Shown piece after piece: positions 1 through 6,846 of a DNA stretch of 11,268 nt. The translations under genes and the position numbers were made by a program. Under the pieces are notes generated by a model, which saw only the letters and a program-made list of their open reading frames with translations, had not been told where the DNA came from and did not search any database. The stretch is taken from positions 1-11,268 of the forward strand of contig JAIRXI010000054.1 in NCBI GenBank assembly GCA_031268395.1, given 5' to 3'. Position 1 is the first letter of the stretch. Every line of letters starts with the position of its first letter. This DNA is from Tannerella sp. Lineage in GTDB: Bacteria; Bacteroidota; Bacteroidia; Bacteroidales; Tannerellaceae.

Positions 1-210
1 GCGGGAGACCTGCTACAGGGTGTAAATTGTTCCCCGCAGGCTGCGGGAGACCTGCTACAGGGTGTAAATTGTTCCCCGCAGGCTGCGGGAGACCTGCTAC
101 AGGGTGTAAATGGTTCCCCGCAGGCTGCGGGAGACCTGTTACAGGGTGTAAATGGTTCCCCGAAGGCTTCGGAAGACCTGCTGCATGGTGCAAAAAGTGT
201 TCCGGACGGT
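1..210. repeat. 42-bp tandem repeat, five units
   Basis: Five consecutive 42-bp units start at 1, 43, 85, 127 and 169. Units 1-4 are nearly identical and unit 5 is diverged; a decayed sixth may follow from 211. The array runs off the left edge, so its true copy number is unknown. Each of the first three unit junctions holds CCCGCA-GGC-TGCGGG (33-47, 75-89, 117-131), a 6-bp stem with a 3-nt loop. At the fourth junction (160-172) both arms have changed together to CCGAA-GGC-TTCGG. The fifth (202-215) still pairs as CCGGA/TTCGG with one G-U pair on the plus-strand RNA. The period is a multiple of three, so both strands stay open as repetitive peptides. There is no spacer diversity, so this is not a CRISPR array. 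Confidence 0.95.
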
Positions 211-253
211 TTCGGCCGGCAATTTGCCGGCAGTAGACGGATGTTGTAGCCAT
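1..253 (-). CDS. Partial repeat protein of unknown function, 14-residue repeats
   Basis: An ATG at 253-251 opens a minus-strand frame with no stop for 84 codons, to the left edge of the window. After a unique N-terminus of about 24 residues (MATTSVYCRQ...), it repeats the 14-residue unit GLPQPAGNNLHPVA four times with small changes (N to H, A to T, Q to K, A to S). A sequence matching the Bacteroidetes -7 box, TATATTTG (294-287), lies about 34 bases upstream of the ATG, and the leader between them is A-rich, as is common in this phylum. There is no signal peptide and no known domain; the repeat is rich in Pro, Gly and Asn. The opposite strand is also open through the array (stop at 234-236, about 14 residues per repeat, Cys-rich, of the form FPAGCGRPATGCKW), but there it has no good start or promoter in view. 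I favour the minus frame. It could equally be a non-coding minisatellite that stays open because its period is 42. Confidence 0.4.
   Translation of the reverse strand, partial: MATTSVYCRQIAGRNRPEHFLHHAAGLPKPSGNHLHPVTGLPQPAGNHLHPVAGLPQPAGNNLHPVAGLPQPAGNNLHPVAGLP
215..231. repeat. Perfect hairpin at the edge of the tandem array
   Basis: GCCGGCAA (215-222) and TTGCCGGC (224-231) are perfect inverted copies around a single T, giving effectively a 7-bp stem with a 3-base loop. It sits where the tandem units lose similarity. No T-run follows directly on either strand, so it is not a standard terminator. It falls inside the minus-strand repeat ORF, at codons for residues 8-13. Confidence 0.7.
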
Positions 254-286
254 ATCGTGTTTTTTTCTGCTGTTTAATTTCCGCGG

Positions 287-294
287 CAAATATA
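287..294 (-). promoter_or_regulatory. Candidate -7 box reading into the repeat ORF
   Basis: On the minus strand the sequence is TATATTTG, an exact match to the Bacteroidetes -7 consensus TAnnTTTG. It lies in an AT-rich stretch and points leftward into the ORF starting at 253. I see no clear TTG or TTTG -33 element 19-21 bases upstream (near 314-318), which lowers confidence. Confidence 0.4.
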
Positions 295-476
295 GAAAAT
301 TTTTTTCATGCGATGTATTAAAACGGGAAAAATAAAAAAATCAGGCGGATGATTCCGGACAATCCCGTTCCATGCCTGGGAGTCGACCGGGTGACATGCC
401 GTTATGATGGCTCATCGGAAAAACCCTGTGCGCTGAAAAAAACGTCACGCCAACATGTTGTTTTTCATACCTGTGC

Positions 477-686
477 CCGTCATTGCAGAACAGCGCGCCG
501 CGCACCGTCATTGCGACTGCGAGGGACGAAGCAGAAAGCAATCGCCGAAGCAGGAAACCCGAAGCAATCCGTGCCCGGTTTGGCGATTGCTTCGTCGTTC
601 CTCCTCGCAATGACGGCGCTCAACGGGCCGCCATTGCAGAACAGCGCGCCGGGCACCGTCATTGCGAACGCAGGGAAGCAATCCGG
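477..686. repeat. Cluster of GTCATTGCGA/GAAGCAATC interspersed repeats
   Basis: Three copies of a GTCATTGCGA...GAAGCAATC type element lie here. Copy one (507-547) and copy two (582-614) are head-to-head inverted: GTCATTGCGA at 507-516 pairs with TCGCAATGAC at 605-614, and AAGCAATCGCC at 537-547 pairs with GGCGATTGCTT at 582-592. A competing 10-bp stem is CGAAGCAATC (560-569) with GATTGCTTCG (585-594). Copy three begins at 657. A 36-base direct repeat with one mismatch (481-516 and 632-667) carries the left half of the element plus upstream CATTGCAGAACAGCGCGCC. Repeats with this core are common between genes in many bacteria, often as REP-like palindromes; I infer membership from the motif alone. 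Short open frames here on both strands are side effects of the repeats. Confidence 0.8.
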
Positions 687-725
687 TAAAACAATCCAGT
701 AAAAGAATGACCTGAAATCAACCGT

Positions 726-1766
726 TCAGTCCGGCGTTTCTTCCGCGAGGGCATCCCAGCCCTGCGCCCGAAGCGAAATTTCTTCCCCGTTTCGCCCAAC
801 CAGGCAATTCCCCTCTTCCACTCCGGTGATGTGTCCGATGACCTTGACGCCCTGCATGGCTTCCATCTGCGCATGGTACGGCAGCGGCACGGTGAAGAGC
901 AGTTCGTAGTCCTCGCCGCCATTCAGGGCGGCCGTTACCAGATTCAGGTTGAACTGTTCGGCCATGACCGCCGTCTGATAGTCGATCGGGATACGCTCTT
1001 CGTAGATGCGGCACCCCGTCTGGCTTTGGCGGGTGAGGTGAATCAGTTCGGACGAAAGGCCGTCGGAAATATCCATCATGGCGGTGGGGATGATGCCGGC
1101 GGCGGCCAGCGCTTCGACAATGTCTTTTCGGGCTTCGGGTTTCAACTGGCGTTCGAGCAGGTATTCCCTTCCGGCAAAATCGGGTGCAAAATCTCTTTCC
1201 CCTCTGAATACGGCTTTCTCGCGTTCCAGCAGTTGCAGCCCCATGTAGGCCGCGCCCAGATCGCCCGATACGCAGATCAGGTCGGTTTCCCGGGCGCCGC
1301 TGCGACAGGTGATTTTGCCTGCTTCGCCTTCGCCGATACACGTGGCGCTCAGCATCAAACCCGTGCGCGAAGCGGAGGTGTCGCCGCCAATCAGGTCTAC
1401 GCCATATATCTCGCACGCCAGCAGCAGTCCGCCGTACAGTTCTTCCACGTCTTCGACGCAGAAACGGCCGGACAGACCGATCGAAACCGTGAGCTGCTTC
1501 GGCCGGCCATTCATCGCGTAGATGTCGGAGAAATTAACGGTCGCCGTTTTGTAGCCCAGATGTTTGAGCGGAACATAGGTCAGATCGAAATGAATGCCTT
1601 CCAGCAGCAAATCGGTCGTGACCAGGACGCGCCGGTCCCCGTAGTCGAGTATGGCTGCATCGTCGCCCACGCCTTTCAGGGTGCTTGGATTTTTCAGTGT
1701 AATACGTTCGGTCAGGCGGTGGATCAGTCCAAATTCGCCCAGCGTGTGAATCTCTGTTCGTGACAT
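726..1766 (-). CDS. thiL: Thiamine-monophosphate kinase
   Basis: ThiL phosphorylates thiamine monophosphate with ATP to give thiamine diphosphate, the last step of cofactor synthesis, in the cytosol. The 346-residue product has the family's signatures in order: GDDAA (34-38), the TTDLLLEGIHFD block (50-61), SDIYAMNG (80-87), GGDTSAS (127-133), MDISDGLSSE (231-240) and GGEDYELLF (283-291). These are the Asp-rich Mg-ATP and substrate sites of the AIRS/ThiL fold, and length is normal. I chose the ATG at 1766 because the protein homology begins there; an in-frame start at 1901 lies inside lpxK. It begins 20 bases after the lpxK stop, so it is very likely cotranscribed as the last gene of the group. 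The stop (728-726) is followed by the repeat cluster with no obvious intrinsic terminator. Confidence 0.96.
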   Translation of the reverse strand: MSRTEIHTLGEFGLIHRLTERITLKNPSTLKGVGDDAAILDYGDRRVLVTTDLLLEGIHFDLTYVPLKHLGYKTATVNFSDIYAMNGRPKQLTVSIGLSGRFCVEDVEELYGGLLLACEIYGVDLIGGDTSASRTGLMLSATCIGEGEAGKITCRSGARETDLICVSGDLGAAYMGLQLLEREKAVFRGERDFAPDFAGREYLLERQLKPEARKDIVEALAAAGIIPTAMMDISDGLSSELIHLTRQSQTGCRIYEERIPIDYQTAVMAEQFNLNLVTAALNGGEDYELLFTVPLPYHAQMEAMQGVKVIGHITGVEEGNCLVGRNGEEISLRAQGWDALAEETPD

Positions 1767-1786
1767 AATTATCCGGTTGTTACTGT

Positions 1787-2881
1787 TCAGCGTCTTCCAT
1801 AAAACAAATGGACATGCCGCAGGATGATCCTGTTCAACTGTTTGTCTCCGCCAAAAAGGAGGGTCGTTTCGATCGGCACATAATACATCCGGCAGCGCCA
1901 TGCTTCCGGAAAGCAGGGATTGTGGCGGATGCGGGCGGCGTCTTTCTCCGTGCAGAGAATCAGCGAACGGCCGGCATCCATGCGCTGCAGCGCCGTTTGC
2001 ATCCGCCGGATGTCTTTCTTCCCGAAAACATGATGGTCGGCAAAAGAGATCGCTTCGACCTGCTCCGACCGCTTTCTTACGGCCTCCATCAGGGGTGCGG
2101 GCGTTGCAATGCCGGTAATCAGCAAAACGCCCTCATCTTTTTGCAGACTGTCCAGCGTGCGGGATGCGCACGCTTCGGGAAAGACGCCCCTGAACGGGAG
2201 GAAGGTTATCGAACTAAAAAACAGCGACTGATACGGGTTCATATTCATCCTGTCCCGAATGACGCGGCTTTCCTCCGTTTGCAGCGACGCATCGCACTTG
2301 CTTACCACGACGATGTCTGTCCGCTCTGCGCTGCTCGCCGGCTCGCGCAGCCAGCCGACCGGCATCAGTTTGTCTCTGGTGTAGATCCGGTGACTGTCCG
2401 TGATCAGCAGCGAAAGCGAGGGACATACATATCGGTGCTGAAAGCCGTCGTCCAGCAGGATGACTTGCGGCTGGAGGTCTTCCGGCAGGGCCAGCAGGTT
2501 CTCTATCCCGCGACAGCGGTTTGCATCCACCGCCACAATCACGTCAGGATACTTGTATTTAATCTGGCAACTCTCGTCGCCGATGTCCGAAGCGGTACTT
2601 TCTTCGCCGGCCAGGATGTATCCCCGCGTCTTCCGTTTGTATCCCCGGCTCAGCACGCCAACACGGTAGCGATCCTTCAGCAGGCGGATGAGGTATTCCA
2701 CCATCGGCGTCTTGCCGCTCCCCCCCGCCGACAGGTTTCCGACGCAAATGACCGGGAGCGGGTAGGGCTGTATGGGTAGCATCCCCCAGTCAAAAAACAG
2801 GTTGCGGATTCGTACGCCTGCCCCATATAGCATTGCGCATGGCCACAGCAGGTGGCGCCATTTTCGTAATTCTTTCGGCAT
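1787..2881 (-). CDS. lpxK: Tetraacyldisaccharide 4'-kinase
   Basis: LpxK adds the 4'-phosphate to the tetraacyl disaccharide to make lipid IVA, at the cytoplasmic face of the inner membrane. The 364-residue protein starts with a hydrophobic, membrane-associating N-terminus (about 8-35). It then has the P-loop GNLSAGGSGKTP (48-59, Lys57), LSRGYKRKT (77-85), GDESCQ (101-106, the usual GDEP(x)Q site), LLDDGFQHR (142-150), a LREP motif (178-181), a FADHH motif in the C-terminal half, and a C-terminal LLFGGDKQLN segment. Length matches Bacteroidetes LpxK. The ATG at 2881 is preceded by AAAGGAGAG, an unusually good Shine-Dalgarno-like sequence for this phylum. It starts 20 bases after the sppA stop and ends 20 bases before thiL. 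Its presence shows a Gram-negative lipid A-bearing host. Confidence 0.96.
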   Translation of the reverse strand: MPKELRKWRHLLWPCAMLYGAGVRIRNLFFDWGMLPIQPYPLPVICVGNLSAGGSGKTPMVEYLIRLLKDRYRVGVLSRGYKRKTRGYILAGEESTASDIGDESCQIKYKYPDVIVAVDANRCRGIENLLALPEDLQPQVILLDDGFQHRYVCPSLSLLITDSHRIYTRDKLMPVGWLREPASSAERTDIVVVSKCDASLQTEESRVIRDRMNMNPYQSLFFSSITFLPFRGVFPEACASRTLDSLQKDEGVLLITGIATPAPLMEAVRKRSEQVEAISFADHHVFGKKDIRRMQTALQRMDAGRSLILCTEKDAARIRHNPCFPEAWRCRMYYVPIETTLLFGGDKQLNRIILRHVHLFYGRR

Positions 2882-2901
2882 GTTCGGTCTCTCCTTTAAT
2901 T

Positions 2902-4674
2902 TTACAGCGGTTTCAAGTCGTATGGGATTCTGGCCTGGATGCCATACGTTGAACGCAATTGCTGCAAGGTTTTGAAATAGTCATAATATTCGCCTGCCAT
3001 GTCGCGTACCAGCGATACGCCGGTCTCGCCCAGCTGTTTTTTCAGCAGTTCCATGAAATCCCTGGGCGCCGGCGCGGCAATCAGCGTATAATTGTAGATG
3101 CCGGCTAATTCGGAGGCCAGGTCAACCGCCCGGTCCAGTCCGCCCAGTTCGTCCACCAGACCTGCTTCCAGCGCCTGCTTGCCCGTCCATACACGGCCCT
3201 GCCCGACGGCGTCGATCTCTCCGAGGCTCATGCCCCGACCGTCCGAACAGCGAGTCAGAAACGTCTGGTAACATCTTTCGACGTATCCCTGTATCAGGGT
3301 TTTCTCCCCGTCTGTCATCGGACGGGCCAGATTGCCCATGTCGGCGTACCTGCCGGTCTTTACCACGTCGGAACCCAGCGCCAGCTTGCCGAACAGACCG
3401 GTTGCATTCGGGAAAATCCCGAACACGCCAATGGAACCGGTCAGCGTGTTGGCTTCGGCCACGATTTTGTCGGCCGCGCAGGAAATGTAATAACCGCCCG
3501 ATGCCGCTACATTTCCCATGGATACTACAACGGGTTTCGATTTCTTCAGTTCGGAGACCTGTTTCCATATCTGTTCGGATACATAGGCGCTTCCTCCCGG
3601 CGAATTGACGCGGAGTACTACGGCTTTCACCTGCCCGTCGTCTTTCAGCTTTTTCAATTCGTCGGCCAGATCTTCCGTGATATGCTTTTCTCCCTGGAAA
3701 GGAGATGAGGGAACGGGCGCCTGGATGATCTCGCCTTCCGCATAGAGCACGGCTATTTTATGCTGGTATTGCCGGGCTTTATTCTCCATCTTTTTCATTT
3801 TCGCAAGTCCTGCCGTTTTCAGGTTTCGGCCGGTTTGTCCTGCCGCTTCTTTCAGCAAGTCTTCCACTTCGCTCCGGAATTTCAACCCGTCAATCAATTG
3901 ACATTTCACGGCCTCGGACGGATCGGCAAAAAACAGTCCTTCGTCGGCAAATGCAGAGACGGTTGACGCCGGAATCCGGCGGCTTTCCGCAATCCCGTTT
4001 ACGATACGGGTCCAGATTCCATGAATGTAAGAGGTAATCTGTTCGCGGTTGGCGTCGCTCCACTTGTCGGAGATAAACGGTTCCACCGCGCCCTTGTATT
4101 TCCCCACTTTGAATATGTTCATCTCAATGCCGGCTTTTTCCAGAAGCCCTCTGTAAAACAGGGACTGCGAGGCCATGCCGGTCAGTCCGAGAAGCCCCTG
4201 CGGATTGAGGTACACCTGATCGGCGACCGAAGCCAGGTAATAACTGCCTTGCGTATAGCTGTCGGCATACGCGATGATAAATTTGCCGCTTTCCCTGAAA
4301 TCCTCCAGCGCCCGGCGGATGGCGTCGATCCCGGCCGTGCCCGTTTGAAATACGCCCATATCCAGATAAATTCCCTTGACCGTATCGTGTTCTTTGGCAT
4401 TTCGGATGGCCGTCAGGACATCCTTCAACGACAACGCTTCCTCTTCGCCCAGCAACAGCGCAAATGACTGATCGGCGGGCGAATCCAGCATGGAGCCGGA
4501 GAGCGAAAGCCGGAAAACGCTTTCGCCGGACGACAGAACGGGTATTGCATTCGACTTTGAACCGAGACTTACGCCTACGCCGATGACTAAAATCACTGTA
4601 ACAATCGTCAACAGTCCAAGTGCAAAAAAGACGCCTAACATGGAGGCGAACATCATCTTAAAAAATTGTTTCAT
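2902..4674 (-). CDS. sppA: Signal peptide peptidase SppA, 67K type
   Basis: SppA is an inner-membrane serine protease with a Ser-Lys dyad that degrades cleaved signal peptides. The 590-residue protein has one N-terminal membrane segment (about 8-36), a degenerate N-terminal peptidase domain and a C-terminal S49 domain. The catalytic lysine is Lys194 in GKYKGAVEPF, matching Lys209 of the E. coli enzyme. The nucleophile is Ser392 in NVAASGGYYIS, matching Ser409. RVNSPGGSAYVSE (355-367) is also typical. Length is that of the long, tandem-domain form. I chose the ATG at 4674 because MKQFF directly precedes the membrane segment. An in-frame start at 4719 would lie upstream of the -7 box at 4704-4697 and adds 15 residues without family character. 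It is the first gene of the sppA-lpxK-thiL group. Confidence 0.95.
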   Translation of the reverse strand: MKQFFKMMFASMLGVFFALGLLTIVTVILVIGVGVSLGSKSNAIPVLSSGESVFRLSLSGSMLDSPADQSFALLLGEEEALSLKDVLTAIRNAKEHDTVKGIYLDMGVFQTGTAGIDAIRRALEDFRESGKFIIAYADSYTQGSYYLASVADQVYLNPQGLLGLTGMASQSLFYRGLLEKAGIEMNIFKVGKYKGAVEPFISDKWSDANREQITSYIHGIWTRIVNGIAESRRIPASTVSAFADEGLFFADPSEAVKCQLIDGLKFRSEVEDLLKEAAGQTGRNLKTAGLAKMKKMENKARQYQHKIAVLYAEGEIIQAPVPSSPFQGEKHITEDLADELKKLKDDGQVKAVVLRVNSPGGSAYVSEQIWKQVSELKKSKPVVVSMGNVAASGGYYISCAADKIVAEANTLTGSIGVFGIFPNATGLFGKLALGSDVVKTGRYADMGNLARPMTDGEKTLIQGYVERCYQTFLTRCSDGRGMSLGEIDAVGQGRVWTGKQALEAGLVDELGGLDRAVDLASELAGIYNYTLIAAPAPRDFMELLKKQLGETGVSLVRDMAGEYYDYFKTLQQLRSTYGIQARIPYDLKPL

Positions 4675-4696
4675 GTTTTTTTTGTTTTTGTTGCCA

Positions 4697-4704
4697 CAAA
4701 TGTA
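4697..4704 (-). promoter_or_regulatory. Candidate promoter of sppA-lpxK-thiL
   Basis: The minus strand reads TACATTTG, matching the TAnnTTTG -7 box. It ends 22 bases upstream of the sppA ATG at 4674, implying a short A-rich leader. A TTTG lies upstream, but only about 14 bases from the box, closer than the usual 19-21, so the -33 element is uncertain. Confidence 0.55.
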
Positions 4705-4850
4705 CGCAATTTCCGGCACAAAGTGGTTGTGGGGTTTTGAAAAGGGACATTTCAGATTGTCGCATTACCAAGTCGGAAGATATTTATCCGGGAGATAAAG
4801 ACGTTTTATCCGGACGCCGATCCTGCGGCAATGTGCAATGCCGCCTTTTG

Positions 4851-4885
4851 AAAAAAAAAGGTCGCTCCTTTCAAAAGGGCGACCT
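4851..4885 (-). terminator. Intrinsic terminator of rpmE2
   Basis: On the minus strand, AGGTCGC and GCGACCT pair (4885-4879 with 4865-4859). A CCTT/AAGG upper stem carries one unpaired base, and a run of nine T follows (A-run 4851-4859 on the plus strand). It begins about 26 bases after the rpmE2 stop. An alternative pairing, CCTTTTGAAA (4844-4853) with TTTCAAAAGG (4869-4878), overlaps it. Confidence 0.9.
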
Positions 4886-4911
4886 CTCCGATTTTCCATA
4901 GAAACGCGTAC

Positions 4912-5166
4912 TTATTTCTTGTTTCTGTTTCCATAACGGCTCATGAACTTATCCACGCGACCGGCGGTGTCCACCAATTTGGCTTTACCGGTGTAGAACG
5001 GGTGCGATGTGTTGGAGATTTCCAATTTTACCAGCGGATAAGTGACCCCTTCAATCTCAATCGTTTCTCTCGTATTGATGGTTGAGCGGGAGATAAACAC
5101 GTTTTCGTTGGACATGTCTTTAAACACGACCTGACGATAGTTTTCCGGATGAAGTCCCTTTTTCAT
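4912..5166 (-). CDS. rpmE2: 50S ribosomal protein L31, type B
   Basis: This is an 84-residue ribosomal protein L31 of the zinc-free paralogous type. It starts [10 protein letters not shown], close to the family's MKKGIHP opening, and contains [18 protein letters not shown] with the family's SHPFYTGK core. It ends in a basic tail (RYGNRNKK). It lacks the CxxC pairs of zinc-binding L31, as expected for type B; this form is the standard L31 in many Bacteroidetes. It joins the large subunit near the subunit interface. It has its own promoter (5229-5258) and its own terminator (4851-4885), so it is monocistronic. The leader between promoter and ATG is about 50-55 bases, AT-rich, and shows no obvious fold. 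Confidence 0.96.
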   Translation of the reverse strand: MKKGLHPENYRQVVFKDMSNENVFISRSTINTRETIEIEGVTYPLVKLEISNTSHPFYTGKAKLVDTAGRVDKFMSRYGNRNKK

Positions 5167-5228
5167 TGTCTTACTATTAAATTGTTATTATATACTGCTT
5201 AAACCGTATCAAAATCCGTAACGGGCTG

Positions 5229-5258
5229 CAAAGATATGCAGAATCATTTAAACGACAA
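5229..5258 (-). promoter_or_regulatory. Promoter of rpmE2
   Basis: The minus strand has TTG (5258-5256), a 19-base spacer, then TATCTTTG (5236-5229). This is a full match to the Bacteroidetes -33/-7 pattern with correct spacing. Transcription would start near 5222-5224, giving a leader of about 55 bases. Confidence 0.8.
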
Positions 5259-5359
5259 TGAGAAAACGGGGATTTTTTTGGAATCGCCGAAATCAAACCG
5301 TCACAGGGATATTCCAGCAAAAAAACGCCCGAATCAACTGAAGATTCGGAATTTTTTCA

Positions 5360-5367
5360 TACTTTTG
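5360..5367 (+). promoter_or_regulatory. Candidate promoter of the acyltransferase-FAS operon
   Basis: TACTTTTG matches TAnnTTTG on the plus strand. It lies about 100 bases before the ATG at 5466, in AT-rich DNA. No clear TTG or TTTG appears 19-21 bases upstream, so strength is uncertain. It is divergent from the rpmE2 promoter; the two -7 boxes are about 124 bases apart. Confidence 0.55.
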
Positions 5368-5465
5368 CACGGTTTTGAGACAGCTATATCGGGGAAAACG
5401 TCTGTTTGGCACCTTGTTCAAAAAGAAAACAGACGGGAAAGGCCCTGAAATTAAGTACCGAAATA

Positions 5466-6833
5466 ATGGCAATTACAAAAAAGACAGATATACCGAGTTT
5501 ATTATACCGCCTTTTTAAAGCTTATGTTCGTTTCGTCCATGACAGGATATACTACAGCCGGACGTACAGCCTGCAAACAGAGCATATTCCGGCGGACGGT
5601 ACGCCATTGTTAATCGTGTCGAATCATCAGAATTGCCTGAACGACCCGCTGGGTATCCTGTTTGCCTTTCACGACCGGAAACCGTATTTCATCACCCGCG
5701 CCGACGTATTCGCTTATCACCCGCTGATCAGGAAATTTCTACATGCTATCGGGCTGCTGCCCGCCTTTCGAATCGATTACGAGGGTGAAGCGGCGCTGGA
5801 GAAAAATGAGGCAACGTTTCGCGCGAGCGAACGCGAACTGGCAAACGGGCGCACCGTCGTCATGTATCCCGAATCAGGGCATCAGGACAAACACTGGCTG
5901 GGCACGTTTTCTTTCGGATATACGAAACTGGCTTTTGAGGCAGCCGAACTGGATGACTTCCGGACGGAAATACTTATTTTGCCCGCGTGCAATCATTATT
6001 CCGACTATTTTCACCTCCAGGAACAGATGCTGGTGAAGTTCGGGACGCCCATTTCGATCCGGCCGTACTATGAACTTTACCGGACGCGGCCGCGTACCGC
6101 CCAGCGAGAAGTAAATGCCGTGGTACGCAGGCAAATCGAAGGCTTGATGCTCGACATTCGCGACCTGGAAAACTATCCGGCTATCGACTTCCTGCGCAAT
6201 ACATGGGGCAGGAACTATGCCCTGTCGCACGGATACGACGCCGACAAACTGCCCGACCGGCTGTTGTCCGACCGCGCATTCGTGTCCGCCCTGCAACAGG
6301 CGCAAACGGCGGACGCGGAAGCGGTGCGCAGCGTTTATGAGGACGCACTGGCGCTGCGGGACGGCATCCGGAAAATGAAAATCAGCGACGACCTGTTTGA
6401 CCGGCCGCCGTCGCGGGGCGCCATCCTGGCGCGAACGGGCCTGTGCCTCCTCCTGCTGCCCGCATGGATTTTCTCCCTGTGGCCAAATGCGTTGAATCTC
6501 GTCATTCCGGCGCTGATACTGCGCCGTATGACGGACAAAATGTTTTACGGGACCTTTCTTTTGGCTATCAGTGTCCTGTTCACAATTCCAGTGCTGTATG
6601 CCTTGACGTTCGCGCTTGCGTGGATGTACGTCAACCTGTGGGTGGCGCTGGCATACCTGGCGACGTTGCCCTTCCTGGCGCTGTTTGCATGGCATTACTG
6701 GATGTTTTCCGTCCGCACCCTCCGGGCATGGCGCTACAGAGCGCGGATGAAAACGGACGCTCTGCGGATGCTGCAAGCCTTGAGAACCGATATACACCAC
6801 CGGTTGGACCGGCTGTTGAAAAATAAATCATAA
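5466..6833 (+). CDS. Membrane acyltransferase, PlsC/glycerophosphate acyltransferase family
   Basis: The 455-residue protein has an N-terminal PlsC-type acyltransferase domain. IVSNHQNCLND (50-60) is an H-x5-D version of the catalytic motif (His54, Asp60), and VMYPESGHQDKHW (132-144) is the acceptor-phosphate motif, normally FPEG. The H-x5-D spacing recalls eukaryotic-like glycerol-3-phosphate/DHAP acyltransferases more than bacterial PlsC (H-x4-D). The middle (about 200-310) is a soluble helical region. The C-terminal part carries three or four membrane segments (about 322-354, 360-385, 387-414) and a basic tail. The ATG at 5466 is preferred; a TTG at 5406 is in frame but lies near the putative transcription start and adds non-family residues. 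It precedes the ketosynthase by 13 bases, so it is probably the first gene of this operon. The acyl acceptor is unknown: a lysophosphatidate step is possible, or transfer of the operon's own acyl product. Confidence 0.85.
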   Translation: MAITKKTDIPSLLYRLFKAYVRFVHDRIYYSRTYSLQTEHIPADGTPLLIVSNHQNCLNDPLGILFAFHDRKPYFITRADVFAYHPLIRKFLHAIGLLPAFRIDYEGEAALEKNEATFRASERELANGRTVVMYPESGHQDKHWLGTFSFGYTKLAFEAAELDDFRTEILILPACNHYSDYFHLQEQMLVKFGTPISIRPYYELYRTRPRTAQREVNAVVRRQIEGLMLDIRDLENYPAIDFLRNTWGRNYALSHGYDADKLPDRLLSDRAFVSALQQAQTADAEAVRSVYEDALALRDGIRKMKISDDLFDRPPSRGAILARTGLCLLLLPAWIFSLWPNALNLVIPALILRRMTDKMFYGTFLLAISVLFTIPVLYALTFALAWMYVNLWVALAYLATLPFLALFAWHYWMFSVRTLRAWRYRARMKTDALRMLQALRTDIHHRLDRLLKNKS

Positions 6834-6846
6834 CATCATAATTCCT

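Larger units (their letters stand above)
254..725. other. Intergenic region without a convincing gene
   Basis: These 472 bases separate the repeat ORF from the 3' end of thiL. The left part (254-345) is AT-rich and holds the leftward -7 box. The remainder is the interspersed repeat cluster. Open frames of 60-117 codons exist on both strands, but they overlap each other, consist largely of repeat sequence, and none has a credible start signal or recognisable domain. No tRNA or T-tailed terminator is visible; the stems at 537-594 may affect transcripts leaving thiL. Confidence 0.7.

Noticed and set aside
1..210. CRISPR array
   Set aside because: Units are contiguous 42-bp copies with no unique spacers, and no cas gene is nearby.
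27..236. Plus-strand Cys-rich repeat ORF
   Set aside because: It opens with an internal TTG within the array and has no promoter or start in view; the minus frame has an ATG and a -7 box. It cannot be fully excluded because it is open to the left edge.
341..702. Several small ORFs on both strands between the array and thiL
   Set aside because: They are built of palindromic repeat sequence, overlap one another on both strands, and have no start signals or family features.
831..1763. 310-codon plus-strand ORF
   Set aside because: Antisense shadow of thiL, whose full set of family motifs is on the minus strand.
1808..2779. 323-codon plus-strand ORF
   Set aside because: Antisense shadow of lpxK, which has the P-loop and DDGFQHR motifs.
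4825..4844. GCGGCA/TGCCGC stem as a second terminator
   Set aside because: Only six base pairs with an 8-base loop and no T-run directly after it on the strand being transcribed.
5874..6800. 308-codon minus-strand ORF opposite the acyltransferase
   Set aside because: Shadow of a gene with clear acyltransferase motifs and membrane segments.
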